In this document: one piece after another, positions 46,533 to 55,680 of the stretch
How the letters are laid out: each line of letters starts with the position of its first letter
Numbering within the stretch: the stretch's first letter is position 1
NCBI GenBank assembly: GCA_965224105.1
Contig: CBDCYH010000002.1
Span: 1,364,001 to 1,428,000, forward strand
Direction: 5' to 3'
DNA length: 64,000 bases
Source of the DNA: CBDCYH01 sp965224105
GTDB lineage: Bacteria > Bacteroidota > Rhodothermia > Rhodothermales > JABDKH01
The notes under the pieces: model-generated
The model's input: only the letters and a program-made list of their open reading frames with translations
Database searches by the model: none
What the model was told of the DNA's origin: nothing
Translations under genes and position numbers: made by a program

Positions 46533-47189
46533 TTATCTACCGGGAAGCAGTCGCCTTCTCTTTTTCGTGCTTGCCTCGGGTGCGGAAGCGGAGATTATAT
46601 ATTCAAATTTGTTTGCGACGGAGCGATTGCGGATCACAATGCTAATTACCTTGTCGGTCGCGTCTGCAATGACAAAGGAGTGTGAAATCACGTCCCGGGT
46701 GTTGGGGAATGTGTGAGATCCGGCGGCCGCCCGATCGTTCCGTCCGTGGGAACAGATGGTGATATCCGTTTCTGCTCGACCTCCAACCTTGTCAAGTTCG
46801 ACTCTAATAGTGCCTTTGTCCGTGGGCGGCATCAGAAATGTTCGTGGCATCCCGCCAAGCACCGTCCCGCGCTCAGACGAGTCGAGTGCCAAGCTGCGTG
46901 GTCCTACGGTCGTCCAGTTGTTATTGCCCTGGCCGTTCAATACGTCGATAAACGCGTCCCAGGAACCAGCAATGCCATCGGGACCATCGAAATCAAGTAG
47001 GACATCCCTTATGTCGTTCATCGCGGCAACGGTCAAGTCACAATCAGTGATTGATTGGGCAGAAGCGTTCGTGCCAAGAAACGTTAGCACTGCGAAAAGG
47101 CAAATACGACAGGCTATTCTGATACATACAGAAATGCTCTCATTGCTTTGCGTGCGACGCTTCTGGCTATGATGGCAGTAATTTGACAT
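46533..47189 (-). CDS. Secreted paralogue 3: exported protein with basic C-terminal tail
   Basis: The 218-residue frame begins with an unusually long basic leader before a hydrophobic signal (RICLFAVLTFLGTNASAQ), so the true start may be internal. The mature part has SITDCDLTVAAMND, then the shared core WTTVGPRSLALDSSERGTVL, RTFLMPPTDKGTIRV, GRAETDITICSHG, DKVISIVIRNRSVANKFEYI, and ends TKKRRRLLPGR. It is the most divergent of the three. The three genes read in the same direction and may share one transcript. Confidence 0.72.
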   Translation of the reverse strand: MSNYCHHSQKRRTQSNESISVCIRIACRICLFAVLTFLGTNASAQSITDCDLTVAAMNDIRDVLLDFDGPDGIAGSWDAFIDVLNGQGNNNWTTVGPRSLALDSSERGTVLGGMPRTFLMPPTDKGTIRVELDKVGGRAETDITICSHGRNDRAAAGSHTFPNTRDVISHSFVIADATDKVISIVIRNRSVANKFEYIISASAPEASTKKRRRLLPGR

Positions 47190-47534
47190 TGGCCTGATTC
47201 CAAGTTGATCTAGTGGACTCTGGTGCCGAGTTCATTAGCTGCGAATTGCGTCTCGTATTGTACGCAATAACTGCCAAAATCGCTGGTACAGATACCAATA
47301 TTTAGGGTCGATTAAGCAGCACACATTGGTCGCGGCAGCCTGGTTTTGGGATTCGTCCGGGCTGGCTACAGGCTCGTTTTGTGAAATCCGCATTACCATA
47401 AAAGCATAGGTATTAACCACATACGGCAATTTCGAGATATTTTTCTCTTGCGAAGTGGGGGTGGTCAGGGTAGTTTGCCATGCCCTGTTCGATTTGGAAC
47501 CGGGCGCAGTTTTTAATTTAACAAGAGACTTTTA
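47190..47534. other. Intergenic region with the right copy of the 85-bp direct repeat
   Basis: The stretch between divergent genes has no gene. Bases 47422-47506 repeat 44836-44920. The sequence between the repeat and the ATG at 47535 is AT-rich (gtttttaatttaacaagaga) and probably carries the ribosome binding or promoter region of that gene. Confidence 0.6.
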
Positions 47535-47816
47535 ATGGAAATCCTACCCCTAATTATTCAATTACTTAGTGGTGCGGCAGGAGGGAATCTCGCAGGCTCA
47601 CTAATGAAAAATTTGTCGCTGGGTACGCTCGGTAATTCAATCGCGGGTATTCTCGGTGGCGGCATCGGCGGCCAGATTCTTGGCATGCTCGGAATAGCTT
47701 CCGGAGCTGGCATGGACCTGGGCAGCATCCTCTCAAGCATCGCAGGCGGTGGCCTCGGTGGCGGGGTGCTTATGGCAATCGTTGGTGTCATCAGAAGCAT
47801 GATGTCCAAGTCGTAA
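47535..47816 (+). CDS. Small glycine-rich membrane protein
   Basis: This 93-residue protein is nearly all hydrophobic and glycine-rich, with repeated GGxxGxxLxGMLG and GGGLGGGVLMAIVG patterns and two or three predicted membrane helices. It resembles small integral membrane proteins of the GlsB type only loosely. A strong terminator follows 23 bases after the stop. The leader of this gene is one copy of the 85-bp repeat. Confidence 0.7.
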   Translation: MEILPLIIQLLSGAAGGNLAGSLMKNLSLGTLGNSIAGILGGGIGGQILGMLGIASGAGMDLGSILSSIAGGGLGGGVLMAIVGVIRSMMSKS

Positions 47817-47838
47817 CGACCGGCACTTACAATACTGG

Positions 47839-47873
47839 ACCCGGAGTCGCGGAAGTGGCTCCGGGTTTTTTAT
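47839..47873 (+). terminator. Rho-independent terminator
   Basis: A perfect 8-base-pair stem, ACCCGGAG at 47839-47846 and CTCCGGGT at 47859-47866, with a 12-base loop, is followed by a run of T. It ends the transcript of the small membrane protein gene. Confidence 0.88.
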
Positions 47874-47934
47874 TGTACGCCACGCGAACATCATTGGGAG
47901 TGCATCGTCAAGATGGTAACTCACACGATTCAAA

Positions 47935-48390
47935 ATGAATCTTCTCCTCAAGCAATACACTGCGCTCGCCCTTACCGGTCTACTACTGTCAGCATGCACG
48001 CTTGCCAATCAGGAAGAAGTCGTCGACTTTGAACGGCACCCTGGAGAGTACGCAGCCCAGGTATCGGAATTCCTGGTGTTTGAGGATGCGGATCAGTGGT
48101 TAGCCTTCTACAATGAGCACGGCCTCAGATTCACATCCCCCGAACCGCCGGTTGATTTTGCAGACAGAGTGGTCGTAGCGGCATACTTTGGAGTACAAAG
48201 CGGCTGTCCGCCGAACGAGCCACTCGAACTGATACACAGTATTGAAAAATCATCCGACGTGTTGGTGGTTACACTCCAGCCGATCCCAGACCTCGGAGAC
48301 TGCGAGGCACTGGTTCCGGTCTACGACTTAGTATCCATCGACCGGCGTGACGCCAGAGATGAGGTATCCTTCGACCAGTCGGCCAAGTAA
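47935..48390 (+). CDS. Small lipoprotein of unknown function
   Basis: This 151-residue protein has a lipobox LSAC with the cysteine at residue 21. The mature part contains VVDFADRVVVAAYFGVQSGCPPN-like strands (shortened here) and LVVTLQPIPDLGDCEALVP, a pattern with two cysteines that may pair. It resembles PrcB-like C-terminal domains only weakly. It lies 60 bases downstream of the terminator of the previous gene. Confidence 0.7.
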   Translation: MNLLLKQYTALALTGLLLSACTLANQEEVVDFERHPGEYAAQVSEFLVFEDADQWLAFYNEHGLRFTSPEPPVDFADRVVVAAYFGVQSGCPPNEPLELIHSIEKSSDVLVVTLQPIPDLGDCEALVPVYDLVSIDRRDARDEVSFDQSAK

Positions 48391-48401
48391 GGCTCCGAGT
48401 T

Positions 48402-48719
48402 TTGTCGTACTCCGTTTACGTCATATCGCTCAACTCGAAAGTTTGGGATCGCCGAAATTTTCGAGAGCAAAATCCTGGCAAGACGTTACTCAACAAAGCG
48501 GTGTACGTGGGATCCACCGCGAAGAGTCCGGACCTACGGTTTGAACAACGCAAACAAGGTTACAAGAGTAACAGGTTTGTTCGCGATTTTGGGGAAGCGC
48601 TAGTTCCAGAGCTGTACGAGAAGTACAATCCCATTCCCACCCGGAAAGACGCGGAAGAGTTGGAACGCTATCTGGCTGATGTTCTTCGTGGTCGGGGTTA
48701 TGGTGTTTGGACGAATTGA
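48402..48719 (+). CDS. GIY-YIG-like nuclease family protein
   Basis: The gene starts at TTG and encodes 105 residues. The GIY-YIG-type pattern is seen as YSVYVISLNS at the start, then KAVYVGSTAKSPDLRFEQRKQGYKSNRFVRDFG. A C-terminal AEELERYLADVLRGRGYGVW carries the metal-binding glutamate. It is the minimal single-domain form. Its target is unknown. The tandem repeat array begins just downstream. Confidence 0.8.
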   Translation: MSYSVYVISLNSKVWDRRNFREQNPGKTLLNKAVYVGSTAKSPDLRFEQRKQGYKSNRFVRDFGEALVPELYEKYNPIPTRKDAEELERYLADVLRGRGYGVWTN

Positions 48720-48724
48720 TGTGA

Positions 48725-49345
48725 ACACGGCAAACCGGATGTGATCTGGGGTCCATGGAGTTTGTGCCGGTTGTCACCGCCCTATGGATCCCGGCTCGGG
48801 GGCCGGGATGACGCCTTGGGGGTGGTTTCACCGCCGAGGCATTCCCGAATAGCAGAGCAAAAATTCACCCCGTACGCGTCACCCCGGACGTGATCCGGGG
48901 TCCATGGAGTTTGTGCTGGTTGTCACCGCCGTATGGATCCCGGCTCGGGGGCCGGGATGACGCCTTGGGGTTGGTTTCACCGCCGACGCATTTCCGAATA
49001 GCAGAGCACCAATTTCACCCCGTACGCGTCACCCCGGACGTGATCCGGGGTCCATGGAGTTTGTGCCGGTTGTCACCGCCGAGGCATTCCCGAATAGCAG
49101 AGCACCAATTTCACCTCGAACGCGTCACCCCGGACGTGATCCGGGGTTCATGGAGTTTGTGCTGGTCGTCACCGCCCTTCCGGTTGTGGCAGTGAGCAGC
49201 TGGAGCTAGCCTTTGGGAGACTGCCACGTCGCCCTTCGGGACTCCTCGCAGTGACGAGTTTTATTGGGAGACTGCCACGCCGCGGTAGCGGCTCGCAGTG
49301 ACGAGTGGGCTCGGGGCCAGGATAACGCCTTGGGGCCTTGAGCGT
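48725..49345. repeat. Tandem array of intergenic palindromic repeats
   Basis: Units begin gtcaccccggacgtgatccg (or variants) near 48728, 48878, 49028 and 49124, so the spacing is 150, 150 and 96. The short third unit lacks 54 bases between two tcaccgcc direct repeats. Each full unit holds a gacgtgatccggggtcc arm and a tggatcccggctcgggggcc arm. From 49210 the array changes to the gactgccacgtcgcccttcgg type. No gene is present. Confidence 0.88.
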
Positions 49346-49366
49346 CGCTCTTCGCCTACTATGATA

Positions 49367-49774
49367 CTAGCGAGTCAGTTCATCCTGCAGCGCATCTATC
49401 CGCTGCGGCATGTCCCAGTGAACCGTAGAATTTGGAAGTGAGATGATGTGCTCGTACAGCCAAAGAGCATGCGTTAGTGGTTGCTTGTAATTATCCAGTC
49501 CGAGTTCCTTTTCTGCATACCCTTTCTCGCGCAACAAATCAGCAAGCGCAAGTGCTTTTTCGAATTGGAACTCATTGCCCACAGTGCACGCGGCGATAAT
49601 GTCATCGCGATTTAGGTTATCGCGTAACAGCGGATCCAACCCGATCCCGACTAGACCATTGTTGATTTCCAGTACGATCTCTTCCTGCTGATCTGCTTCT
49701 CGTAGCTTAAGCACGCGAATCAGGACAGCAACCATCTGCTGAATCTCCCTGAGAATGAAGTCGCGTGTGATCAT
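49367..49774 (-). CDS. DUF6483-like protein
   Basis: This 135-residue protein starts MITRDFILREIQQMVAVLIR, the usual opening of the helical DUF6483 group. It is all alpha-helical (EIVLEINNGLVGIGLDPLL, KALALADLLREKGY) with no catalytic motif. It lies 3 bases downstream of the symporter gene on the same strand and probably forms one operon with it. The function is not known. Confidence 0.75.
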   Translation of the reverse strand: MITRDFILREIQQMVAVLIRVLKLREADQQEEIVLEINNGLVGIGLDPLLRDNLNRDDIIAACTVGNEFQFEKALALADLLREKGYAEKELGLDNYKQPLTHALWLYEHIISLPNSTVHWDMPQRIDALQDELTR

Positions 49775-49777
49775 GGC

Positions 49778-51589
49778 CTACTTCTCAAGTCCCCTGATGT
49801 CCTCGACGAGTCCGACCGTCTCCGTGGACGGTTTGGGGTAAAATGGAGTCAGTCCAAGCGTCACCGCAAAGTTCAGCAGCATCCCGATCACGCCGATCCC
49901 CTGCGGATTAATTCCGCTCGGGAAAATTCCAAAATCCCACGGTTCGATTGTGCCCGACACGCAAGACACAATGTAAAACCCGGTGAAGCAGATGCCCACC
50001 AACATCCCCGCGACGGCAGGGATTGTGCCTACGCGCTTCGAAAAGATCCCAAGAACGATTGTAGGGAAGAAACTCGCGGCGGCAAGTCCAAATGCAAAAG
50101 CAACAACCTCACTTACAAACCCCGGCGGCCTCACGCCGAAGTAGCCCGCAACAAAAATGGAAACTGCAATCACTCCGCGGCCAACCTGCAGCCGCCTCTT
50201 CTCGGATGCCTGCGGGTTTAACACCCGATAGTATACATCGTGCGCGATACTGGATGAGATCACGAGCAGCAACCCGCTTGCAGTCGATAGCGCCGCAGCC
50301 AGTCCGCCTGCAGCAACCAGCGCAATAATCCAATTTGCAAGTCCCGCCATTTCTGGTGTCGCCAGCACGATGATGTCGCGGTCTGGTCCGCTCAAACCTT
50401 GCTGACGCAACGCCGCGCGCCCGTCCGCACCTTGCGCCGCATCAGAAGAAACCCATTCCGCATGTTCCGATCGAACTGATTCGAAAACACCCGCAGCCAA
50501 ACCGCCCCTCCTAAAGATCTCATTGTCGTCGCCGGCGGAATAGCGCACAACACCGTCGCCGTCATCCAGCCAGACAATCAGTCCTGTCTTTTCCCAATTC
50601 TCAAACCATACTGGTAGCTGTTCCTCTGACTTGCCGTTGAGGCTGTCGATCATGAAGTACCGTGCAAATGCGGCCGTCGCTGGTGCGGTGAGGTACAGAA
50701 ACGATATGAACAGTAGCGCCCAGAACGCACTCCACCTGGCAGCACGGACATTCTTCACAGTGTAGAAACGAACGATGACATGCGGGAGTCCCGCTGTGCC
50801 AACCATGAGCGCCAACGCAACGAAGAATACGTTGGTCTTGTCCCACCGTCCGAGAAACGGTTCGGTGTATGACGCAAATCCCAGATCAGCATGAATCTGA
50901 TCCAATTTATCGAGCAGGCTTGCGCCAGTGCCGCTAACATCGCCGACCAACTCACCGCCGAGTCCAAGCTGCGGGACGGGATTGCCAGTTAACTTAATGC
51001 TTATCGCAATGGCAGGGATGAGGAAGGCGGTAATTAGCACCCAGTACTGCGCGACCTGCGTCCATGTTATGCCTTTCATGCCGCCGAGTGTTGCGTACAC
51101 CAGTACAATCGCCATCCCGATAACGACACCCACGTTGATGTCGACCTCGAGGAACCGACTGAACACCACTCCAACGCCGCGCATCTGTCCGGCGACGTAT
51201 GTGAAGCTCACAAAAATTGCGCAGACAACTGCGACCACTCGGGCGATGTTCGATTCGTAGCGGTCGCCGACAAAATCAGGAACGGTAAAGTGACCGAACT
51301 TTCTCAGGTACGGTGCGATGAGTAAGGCGAGCAGCACGTAGCCCCCGGTCCAGCCCATCAGGTACACGCCGCCAGAATAGCCCATTGCAGAAATCAGGCC
51401 CGCCATCGAAATGAAAGACGCAGCGCTCATCCAATCTGCTGCCGTGGCCATCCCGTTGGCGATGGATGGCACCCCCTGGCCAGCTACGTAAAACCCCCGC
51501 GTGTCTGCAACGCGGCTCCACCACGCAATACCCAGGTAGAGGGCGAATGTGAGGCCAACAAAAAGATATGTCCATGCCAGAACGCTCAA
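49778..51589 (-). CDS. Sodium:solute symporter (VC_2705 / ActP-like)
   Basis: This 603-residue protein has 12-14 predicted membrane helices. It contains the SSS-family hallmarks TRGFYVAGQGVPSIANGMATAADWMSAASF and ISMAGLISAMGYSG in its first part (read in pieces), and TASGLLLVISSSIAHDVYY later. An extra soluble loop at about 320-400 is typical of the VC_2705 type. It imports a carboxylate such as acetate with sodium (family knowledge). The small subunit gene overlaps its start by 4 bases. Confidence 0.92.
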   Translation of the reverse strand: MSVLAWTYLFVGLTFALYLGIAWWSRVADTRGFYVAGQGVPSIANGMATAADWMSAASFISMAGLISAMGYSGGVYLMGWTGGYVLLALLIAPYLRKFGHFTVPDFVGDRYESNIARVVAVVCAIFVSFTYVAGQMRGVGVVFSRFLEVDINVGVVIGMAIVLVYATLGGMKGITWTQVAQYWVLITAFLIPAIAISIKLTGNPVPQLGLGGELVGDVSGTGASLLDKLDQIHADLGFASYTEPFLGRWDKTNVFFVALALMVGTAGLPHVIVRFYTVKNVRAARWSAFWALLFISFLYLTAPATAAFARYFMIDSLNGKSEEQLPVWFENWEKTGLIVWLDDGDGVVRYSAGDDNEIFRRGGLAAGVFESVRSEHAEWVSSDAAQGADGRAALRQQGLSGPDRDIIVLATPEMAGLANWIIALVAAGGLAAALSTASGLLLVISSSIAHDVYYRVLNPQASEKRRLQVGRGVIAVSIFVAGYFGVRPPGFVSEVVAFAFGLAAASFFPTIVLGIFSKRVGTIPAVAGMLVGICFTGFYIVSCVSGTIEPWDFGIFPSGINPQGIGVIGMLLNFAVTLGLTPFYPKPSTETVGLVEDIRGLEK

Positions 51590-51861
51590 TGGTCCGCTGA
51601 GGGCGTTCGCTCCAGGCTGTTGTAATCCCGATCAATTCTGTTCATCACGACGCAATAAACGAGAATCAGAAAAACGAAAATGATGATGGACCCTTGTTGC
51701 GCAAACCAGAATCCCAGCGGGTAGGCTGTGCCAGGCAGGGTGAACTGGTTAAGCGTATCGGCGAAGAGTATTCCGCATCCTAAACCGACGAAGAGCCAGA
51801 TAGCGAGCAGGATGGACATCACGCGGAGGTTGCGTTTCCAGTATGATGATTGTGACGGCAT
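51586..51861 (-). CDS. DUF4212 small subunit of the sodium:solute symporter
   Basis: The start at 51861 gives 91 residues opening SYWKRNLRVMSILLAIWLFVG, the standard DUF4212 beginning. Two membrane helices follow, with NQFTLPGTAYPLGFWFAQQG between them. The family always sits beside VC_2705-type symporters. The gene overlaps the symporter by 4 bases, so the two are translated together. Confidence 0.92.
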   Translation of the reverse strand: MPSQSSYWKRNLRVMSILLAIWLFVGLGCGILFADTLNQFTLPGTAYPLGFWFAQQGSIIIFVFLILVYCVVMNRIDRDYNSLERTPSADH

Positions 51862-51923
51862 GCGGGAAGTTAATGCTGATTTGGCGCGTGACCAACCGGG
51901 CGCCCAGCCACAATCCAACGGAT

Positions 51924-52520
51924 CTAACGCCCGGCTGTCAGGACGTTTTGCAATGCAACCGAAAACTCAATGTCCATGCGCAAGATCAGCGGGTTATCGG
52001 CATTGTCCAGGATCCATATTTTATGATTTTGCCCATCCTCATCGGCAAGAACGATAGCATCGGCTTTCGTCGGCTGACCGTCGACCGTGAAAGTGTAGGT
52101 GTCATTGCCGATCGGCTCGAAGTAAACGTCGCTCTCGCCCGTGAAGATCGTTACACCCTCACCCTTGGAGGCAGCGTTGAACACGTAGTTACTAACCCAA
52201 ACAGACGTCTCCTCGGTAAGGACTTCTTTCTCTTCGGAAGGGGAGAAGTAGTTGTACATTTTCGCGGAGTTGTCAAGGGCCCAACCCGTGACAACTATGG
52301 TTCCGTACAAGTCGTTTTCCGGAAAGCTCCAGTCGAACTCGAGCCCGTCGTCACCGGCATACACGATGTCGATCTGGAATTCCCTCTCGTTGTCAACCAG
52401 GTACTCAAGTGTCTGGCCGGAGGCAGCAGTATTCAGCGCATCGGTGGCTACGACATTCTTCTTTGATGCGCATCCTGTGAGCGTGACGGTCATCAGGGCG
52501 CCAAGGAAATAGCGATTCAA
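51924..52520 (-). CDS. Lipoprotein of unknown function
   Basis: The TTG at 52520 is chosen because it starts a compact lipoprotein signal with lipobox LTGC. The open frame extends upstream without signal character. The 198-residue product is beta-rich (IDIVYAGDDGLEFDWSFPE, VTIFTGESDVYFEPIGND, YTFTVDGQ) and lacks recognised motifs. It ends 62 bases upstream of the symporter small-subunit gene and could be its operon leader. Confidence 0.68.
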   Translation of the reverse strand: MNRYFLGALMTVTLTGCASKKNVVATDALNTAASGQTLEYLVDNEREFQIDIVYAGDDGLEFDWSFPENDLYGTIVVTGWALDNSAKMYNYFSPSEEKEVLTEETSVWVSNYVFNAASKGEGVTIFTGESDVYFEPIGNDTYTFTVDGQPTKADAIVLADEDGQNHKIWILDNADNPLILRMDIEFSVALQNVLTAGR

Positions 52521-52676
52521 TGTACATCCGAGGTTTTTGTGGGTGCGGACAGGATACGAATGTCGGATCGCGTATCGCAAGCCGCAAGGTAGTGCGCCCG
52601 AGCCCTGAAGTCCTTTCCCGTGGTATGCGCCAACATGAGGCGTATATTGACTCGGCATTTGTCGCGGAAAGTTTCC

Positions 52677-54254
52677 ATGATGCACATAGTTCGCAGATAT
52701 GGCCTCGTTGTTGCAATCACGGTTGCCGGTTGTGCCACGGATCAAACCGAGGAGTTCACAGGCCTGTCGTCTGTTGTTCACGGAGAGCCAGGTGCCAGGC
52801 CGTTTTGGAATATCCACGCAGGACGTTATATCTATCCGCCTTCGATTTCGTGGACGGATACAACGGCGAGTGTACAATACCAACTGTCAATCAATGGCAA
52901 TGCAGCCACCACCCAGGAGTCGTGGATCAACCTGGCAACTTTGTGGGATGAACTGGAAACGGGATTTGTGACAATCGCTATTCGGGGTTTGGATGATGAT
53001 GGCGAGACCGTGTTCCGAGACAGTCTCACGACAATAAAATCGCCGGGGTTCCGTGTTGCAGCTATCGATGATTATCAAAATCCCGGTGACGAAGGATTGC
53101 TTGGGCTCAGGACTGTGCTCGCCCTGGAAAAAGTGCGGCATTGGCTCGATCCGGGCGGGCCCGACCCTTCATACCCTTTGTGGGTGCACCCATCCAAGTT
53201 GATGGGAATGCTGTCCCAGAACATGCTCTATCTCTCGCAGATCGCGAATGACGTGCAGACTGCTGACGAAGCACTTAGAGTTTCACGGGAGGCAGCATCT
53301 TTCCTGCTTTCACTACGTGAACCCGAAGACACACCACTAGCCGGCTGGACACATACCTATTGGGATGGGGTTGATCGGGGGGCACATCCGATTTGGATGG
53401 ATCAGATCATGACTAACTATCCCTCGGAGGCTGCACTGGCCTTCCTGGACCTGTTCGATGAAACGGCTGATTCGACATGGTATGATGCCTCGCTGCTAAT
53501 TGCGAACACCTACAGAAGAGTACAAAGAGAAGACGGCACCTGGAATTTGCTGATGCGGCGGAGCGACGGGTCCGGAGTCGGAGAAAAACTGATGATACCC
53601 GTGTCGGTCCTCACCTTTCTAGACAGGCTACACAATCAATACGGGGTCGAGGATTTTGTATCCGTCCGAAACGATGCGTTGAACTGGATCATGAGGAATC
53701 CGGTACAGGCGTACGCCTGGGAAGCTCAGTTTGAGGACACTCGTCCGAAGCGTCGCTATCGCAATTTATCTCAAAGACCTGCAGCGGGATTTGCTCAGGT
53801 GCTGTTTGAATCGTCCTCCGATCCGGCAGATCTTAGGCTTGCACACGAACTGATGTTATTTGTTGAGGACCAGTTTATTGTCTGGGATCACTCGGATCCA
53901 GTCACACGCACAAATTGGTTTCGGCCCGAGATGAAATGGAACGGAAATCGACCGGATGGCACCCCAGGCAAAGACTGGTTCCTCCCTGCGATCCTTGAAC
54001 AATATGCATTTTATACACCTATTGCGTGGGGAACTGCGGATGTGATATATGCCTATTGCGCTGGCTACGATGCGACTGGCAATGAAGAATACCGCTCTAA
54101 GGCCCGGGCGCTATCGCAGTCGTTGATATCAGCGCAGGAGTATCACGGGACCGGCGAAATACCAACCCACCTGCGCGAGGTTTTGCCGGAGGTTAATTGG
54201 CTGAACAACTCTACGTACTCAGCACGTGCGCTCATGGAAGCCTCGTGCCTGTAG
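52677..54254 (+). CDS. Lipoprotein with an alpha/alpha-toroid-like domain
   Basis: The chosen start (MM at 52677) follows gcggaaag and gives a 525-residue protein with lipobox VAGC. After an N-terminal beta domain (YIYPPSISWTDTTASVQYQL) the rest is helical with repeated tryptophan-rich segments (AGWTHTYWDGVDRGAHPIW, EDGTWNLLMRRSDGSG). These suggest an alpha/alpha toroid as in glycoside hydrolases, epimerases or polysaccharide lyases. Catalytic residues could not be assigned. It might act on a polysaccharide at the surface (inference). Confidence 0.7.
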   Translation: MMHIVRRYGLVVAITVAGCATDQTEEFTGLSSVVHGEPGARPFWNIHAGRYIYPPSISWTDTTASVQYQLSINGNAATTQESWINLATLWDELETGFVTIAIRGLDDDGETVFRDSLTTIKSPGFRVAAIDDYQNPGDEGLLGLRTVLALEKVRHWLDPGGPDPSYPLWVHPSKLMGMLSQNMLYLSQIANDVQTADEALRVSREAASFLLSLREPEDTPLAGWTHTYWDGVDRGAHPIWMDQIMTNYPSEAALAFLDLFDETADSTWYDASLLIANTYRRVQREDGTWNLLMRRSDGSGVGEKLMIPVSVLTFLDRLHNQYGVEDFVSVRNDALNWIMRNPVQAYAWEAQFEDTRPKRRYRNLSQRPAAGFAQVLFESSSDPADLRLAHELMLFVEDQFIVWDHSDPVTRTNWFRPEMKWNGNRPDGTPGKDWFLPAILEQYAFYTPIAWGTADVIYAYCAGYDATGNEEYRSKARALSQSLISAQEYHGTGEIPTHLREVLPEVNWLNNSTYSARALMEASCL

Positions 54255-54294
54255 TGCACTGTCGTACAGCAGGATTCGCGGAGTCAGAAGCGGT

Positions 54295-55509
54295 TTAGTT
54301 GGCGAACTTCTGGATGTTCACTACGCCGACGCGGTTCGAACTGGTCTGATGTATAAGTAGGTTGCCTGCGCGCGTTACCCACATGTTGCGGATGATCCCT
54401 ACCCCGGACGGGATTGCCCAACTCTGAAAGGTCTCCGTCTCGGGGTCAAAGCGCACAAGCGCGTCCGGGCGCATCCCCGACTCGTTGTACCAGATCTTGT
54501 CGTCGATAACGGCGAGTGCGTATGGGTGAGACCGCGGTCCGCTGGGTGAATCCCATTCTCTTATCTCACCCGTCTGCGGATTGAGTCGCCCGATTCGACC
54601 CATCGTGGAATTTACAAACCACACCATGCCGTCGCTGGACAAGCCGAGCCTGCGTATACGTGAATCTGGTTCGGGGATCGCGTAGGTTTTTACCTCCATG
54701 GTCTCCGGGTCAAGCGCTCCAATTTTGTTAGTGCCATTGTAGGCCACCCAGACGGTGCCGTCAGTAGCGACCTGAATGCCGTACGGTCGCGCTTCAGTTT
54801 TAACCTCGGTGAGGTCGCCGGTTTGGGGATCCAACCTGCCCAGCATCCCGGCGCGCTGAGATGTGAAATAGAGTTGTCCGTTTGGGTGGAACGTGGCGGT
54901 GTGCGGATCTCCCGCCTCGGTCGCATACTCCGTAATATCGCCGGTCTCAGGATCGAGTTTGCCAATTGTTCCGTTACTGTTACCGGTGTACCAAATATTC
55001 CCATCCGAGTCAGGTACGATGCTGTGCGGTCTGGCAGACGGTGGCAAGAGATACTCTTTCATTTCTCCGGTCGTTGGGTCAATTCGGCCCACCAGGCTGG
55101 CCCACATTCCGGTCCACCAAATGGATCCATCTGGTGCTTCTACAGGATCCCGCGACCGCTGACCCAGCGTCGGAACCATCCATTCTATGAACTCGATCTC
55201 GGTATCGCCAGATACGAGGGTCGGGCGACGTTCAGGTTTGTTCGGGAAGTGCTCCGCCAGATAATCCGCAATAGCTTTGGCCTGGTCTTCCGGCAACTCC
55301 ATCATTGTGGCTACGACGTCCTGCCACTCTTGCACCGTGTCGTACCCGGCCGATCGCATAATGGTGGACGTTCGGTGGCAGGATGAGCACATCGTTTCTA
55401 CAAGCGACTTGCCCGGTCCGTCAGGCAGGGTCGCTGCTGGACGTTGGGCGAGCGATGGGAGGGCCAGGAGGGTGAGGGAGAGGATGGAAAAGAGGAGCCG
55501 CATGGTCAT
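54295..55509 (-). CDS. Haem-c protein fused to a streptogramin-lyase-like beta-propeller
   Basis: This 404-residue exported protein (signal peptide to about residue 22) has a small cytochrome c domain with C41-S-S-C44-H45. From about residue 95 follow six or seven propeller blades of the pattern DGSIWWTG, GRIDPTTGEMKEYLLP, GNIWYTGNSNGTIGKLDPETGDITEY. This is the virginiamycin B lyase (Vgb)-like fold. Propellers of this type are usually not antibiotic lyases, and the catalytic residues were not checked here. The haem suggests electron transfer linked to the propeller's substrate. Confidence 0.82.
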   Translation of the reverse strand: MTMRLLFSILSLTLLALPSLAQRPAATLPDGPGKSLVETMCSSCHRTSTIMRSAGYDTVQEWQDVVATMMELPEDQAKAIADYLAEHFPNKPERRPTLVSGDTEIEFIEWMVPTLGQRSRDPVEAPDGSIWWTGMWASLVGRIDPTTGEMKEYLLPPSARPHSIVPDSDGNIWYTGNSNGTIGKLDPETGDITEYATEAGDPHTATFHPNGQLYFTSQRAGMLGRLDPQTGDLTEVKTEARPYGIQVATDGTVWVAYNGTNKIGALDPETMEVKTYAIPEPDSRIRRLGLSSDGMVWFVNSTMGRIGRLNPQTGEIREWDSPSGPRSHPYALAVIDDKIWYNESGMRPDALVRFDPETETFQSWAIPSGVGIIRNMWVTRAGNLLIHQTSSNRVGVVNIQKFAN

Positions 55510-55680
55510 CTGGGGATATTCACAATGAATATATGGATCGTAGTGCGTCCACGGGCAAATCCGGAGCCATTAAGGCAAGCTCAATGCCGGTAGATAAGCG
55601 ATTCGTACAATCGCAATGCACAATGGATTCGTCAATATTCCACGTTGTATTTTTGCACCCGACCCAACCCCGCCGGAGTT

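Noticed and set aside
43440..47516. Transposon bounded by the 85-bp repeats
   Set aside because: No transposase or terminal inverted repeats were found; the repeats are direct and one is a gene leader, so duplication is more likely.
48725..49345. CRISPR array
   Set aside because: The repeats are 150-base units without unique spacers of constant length, and no cas genes are nearby.
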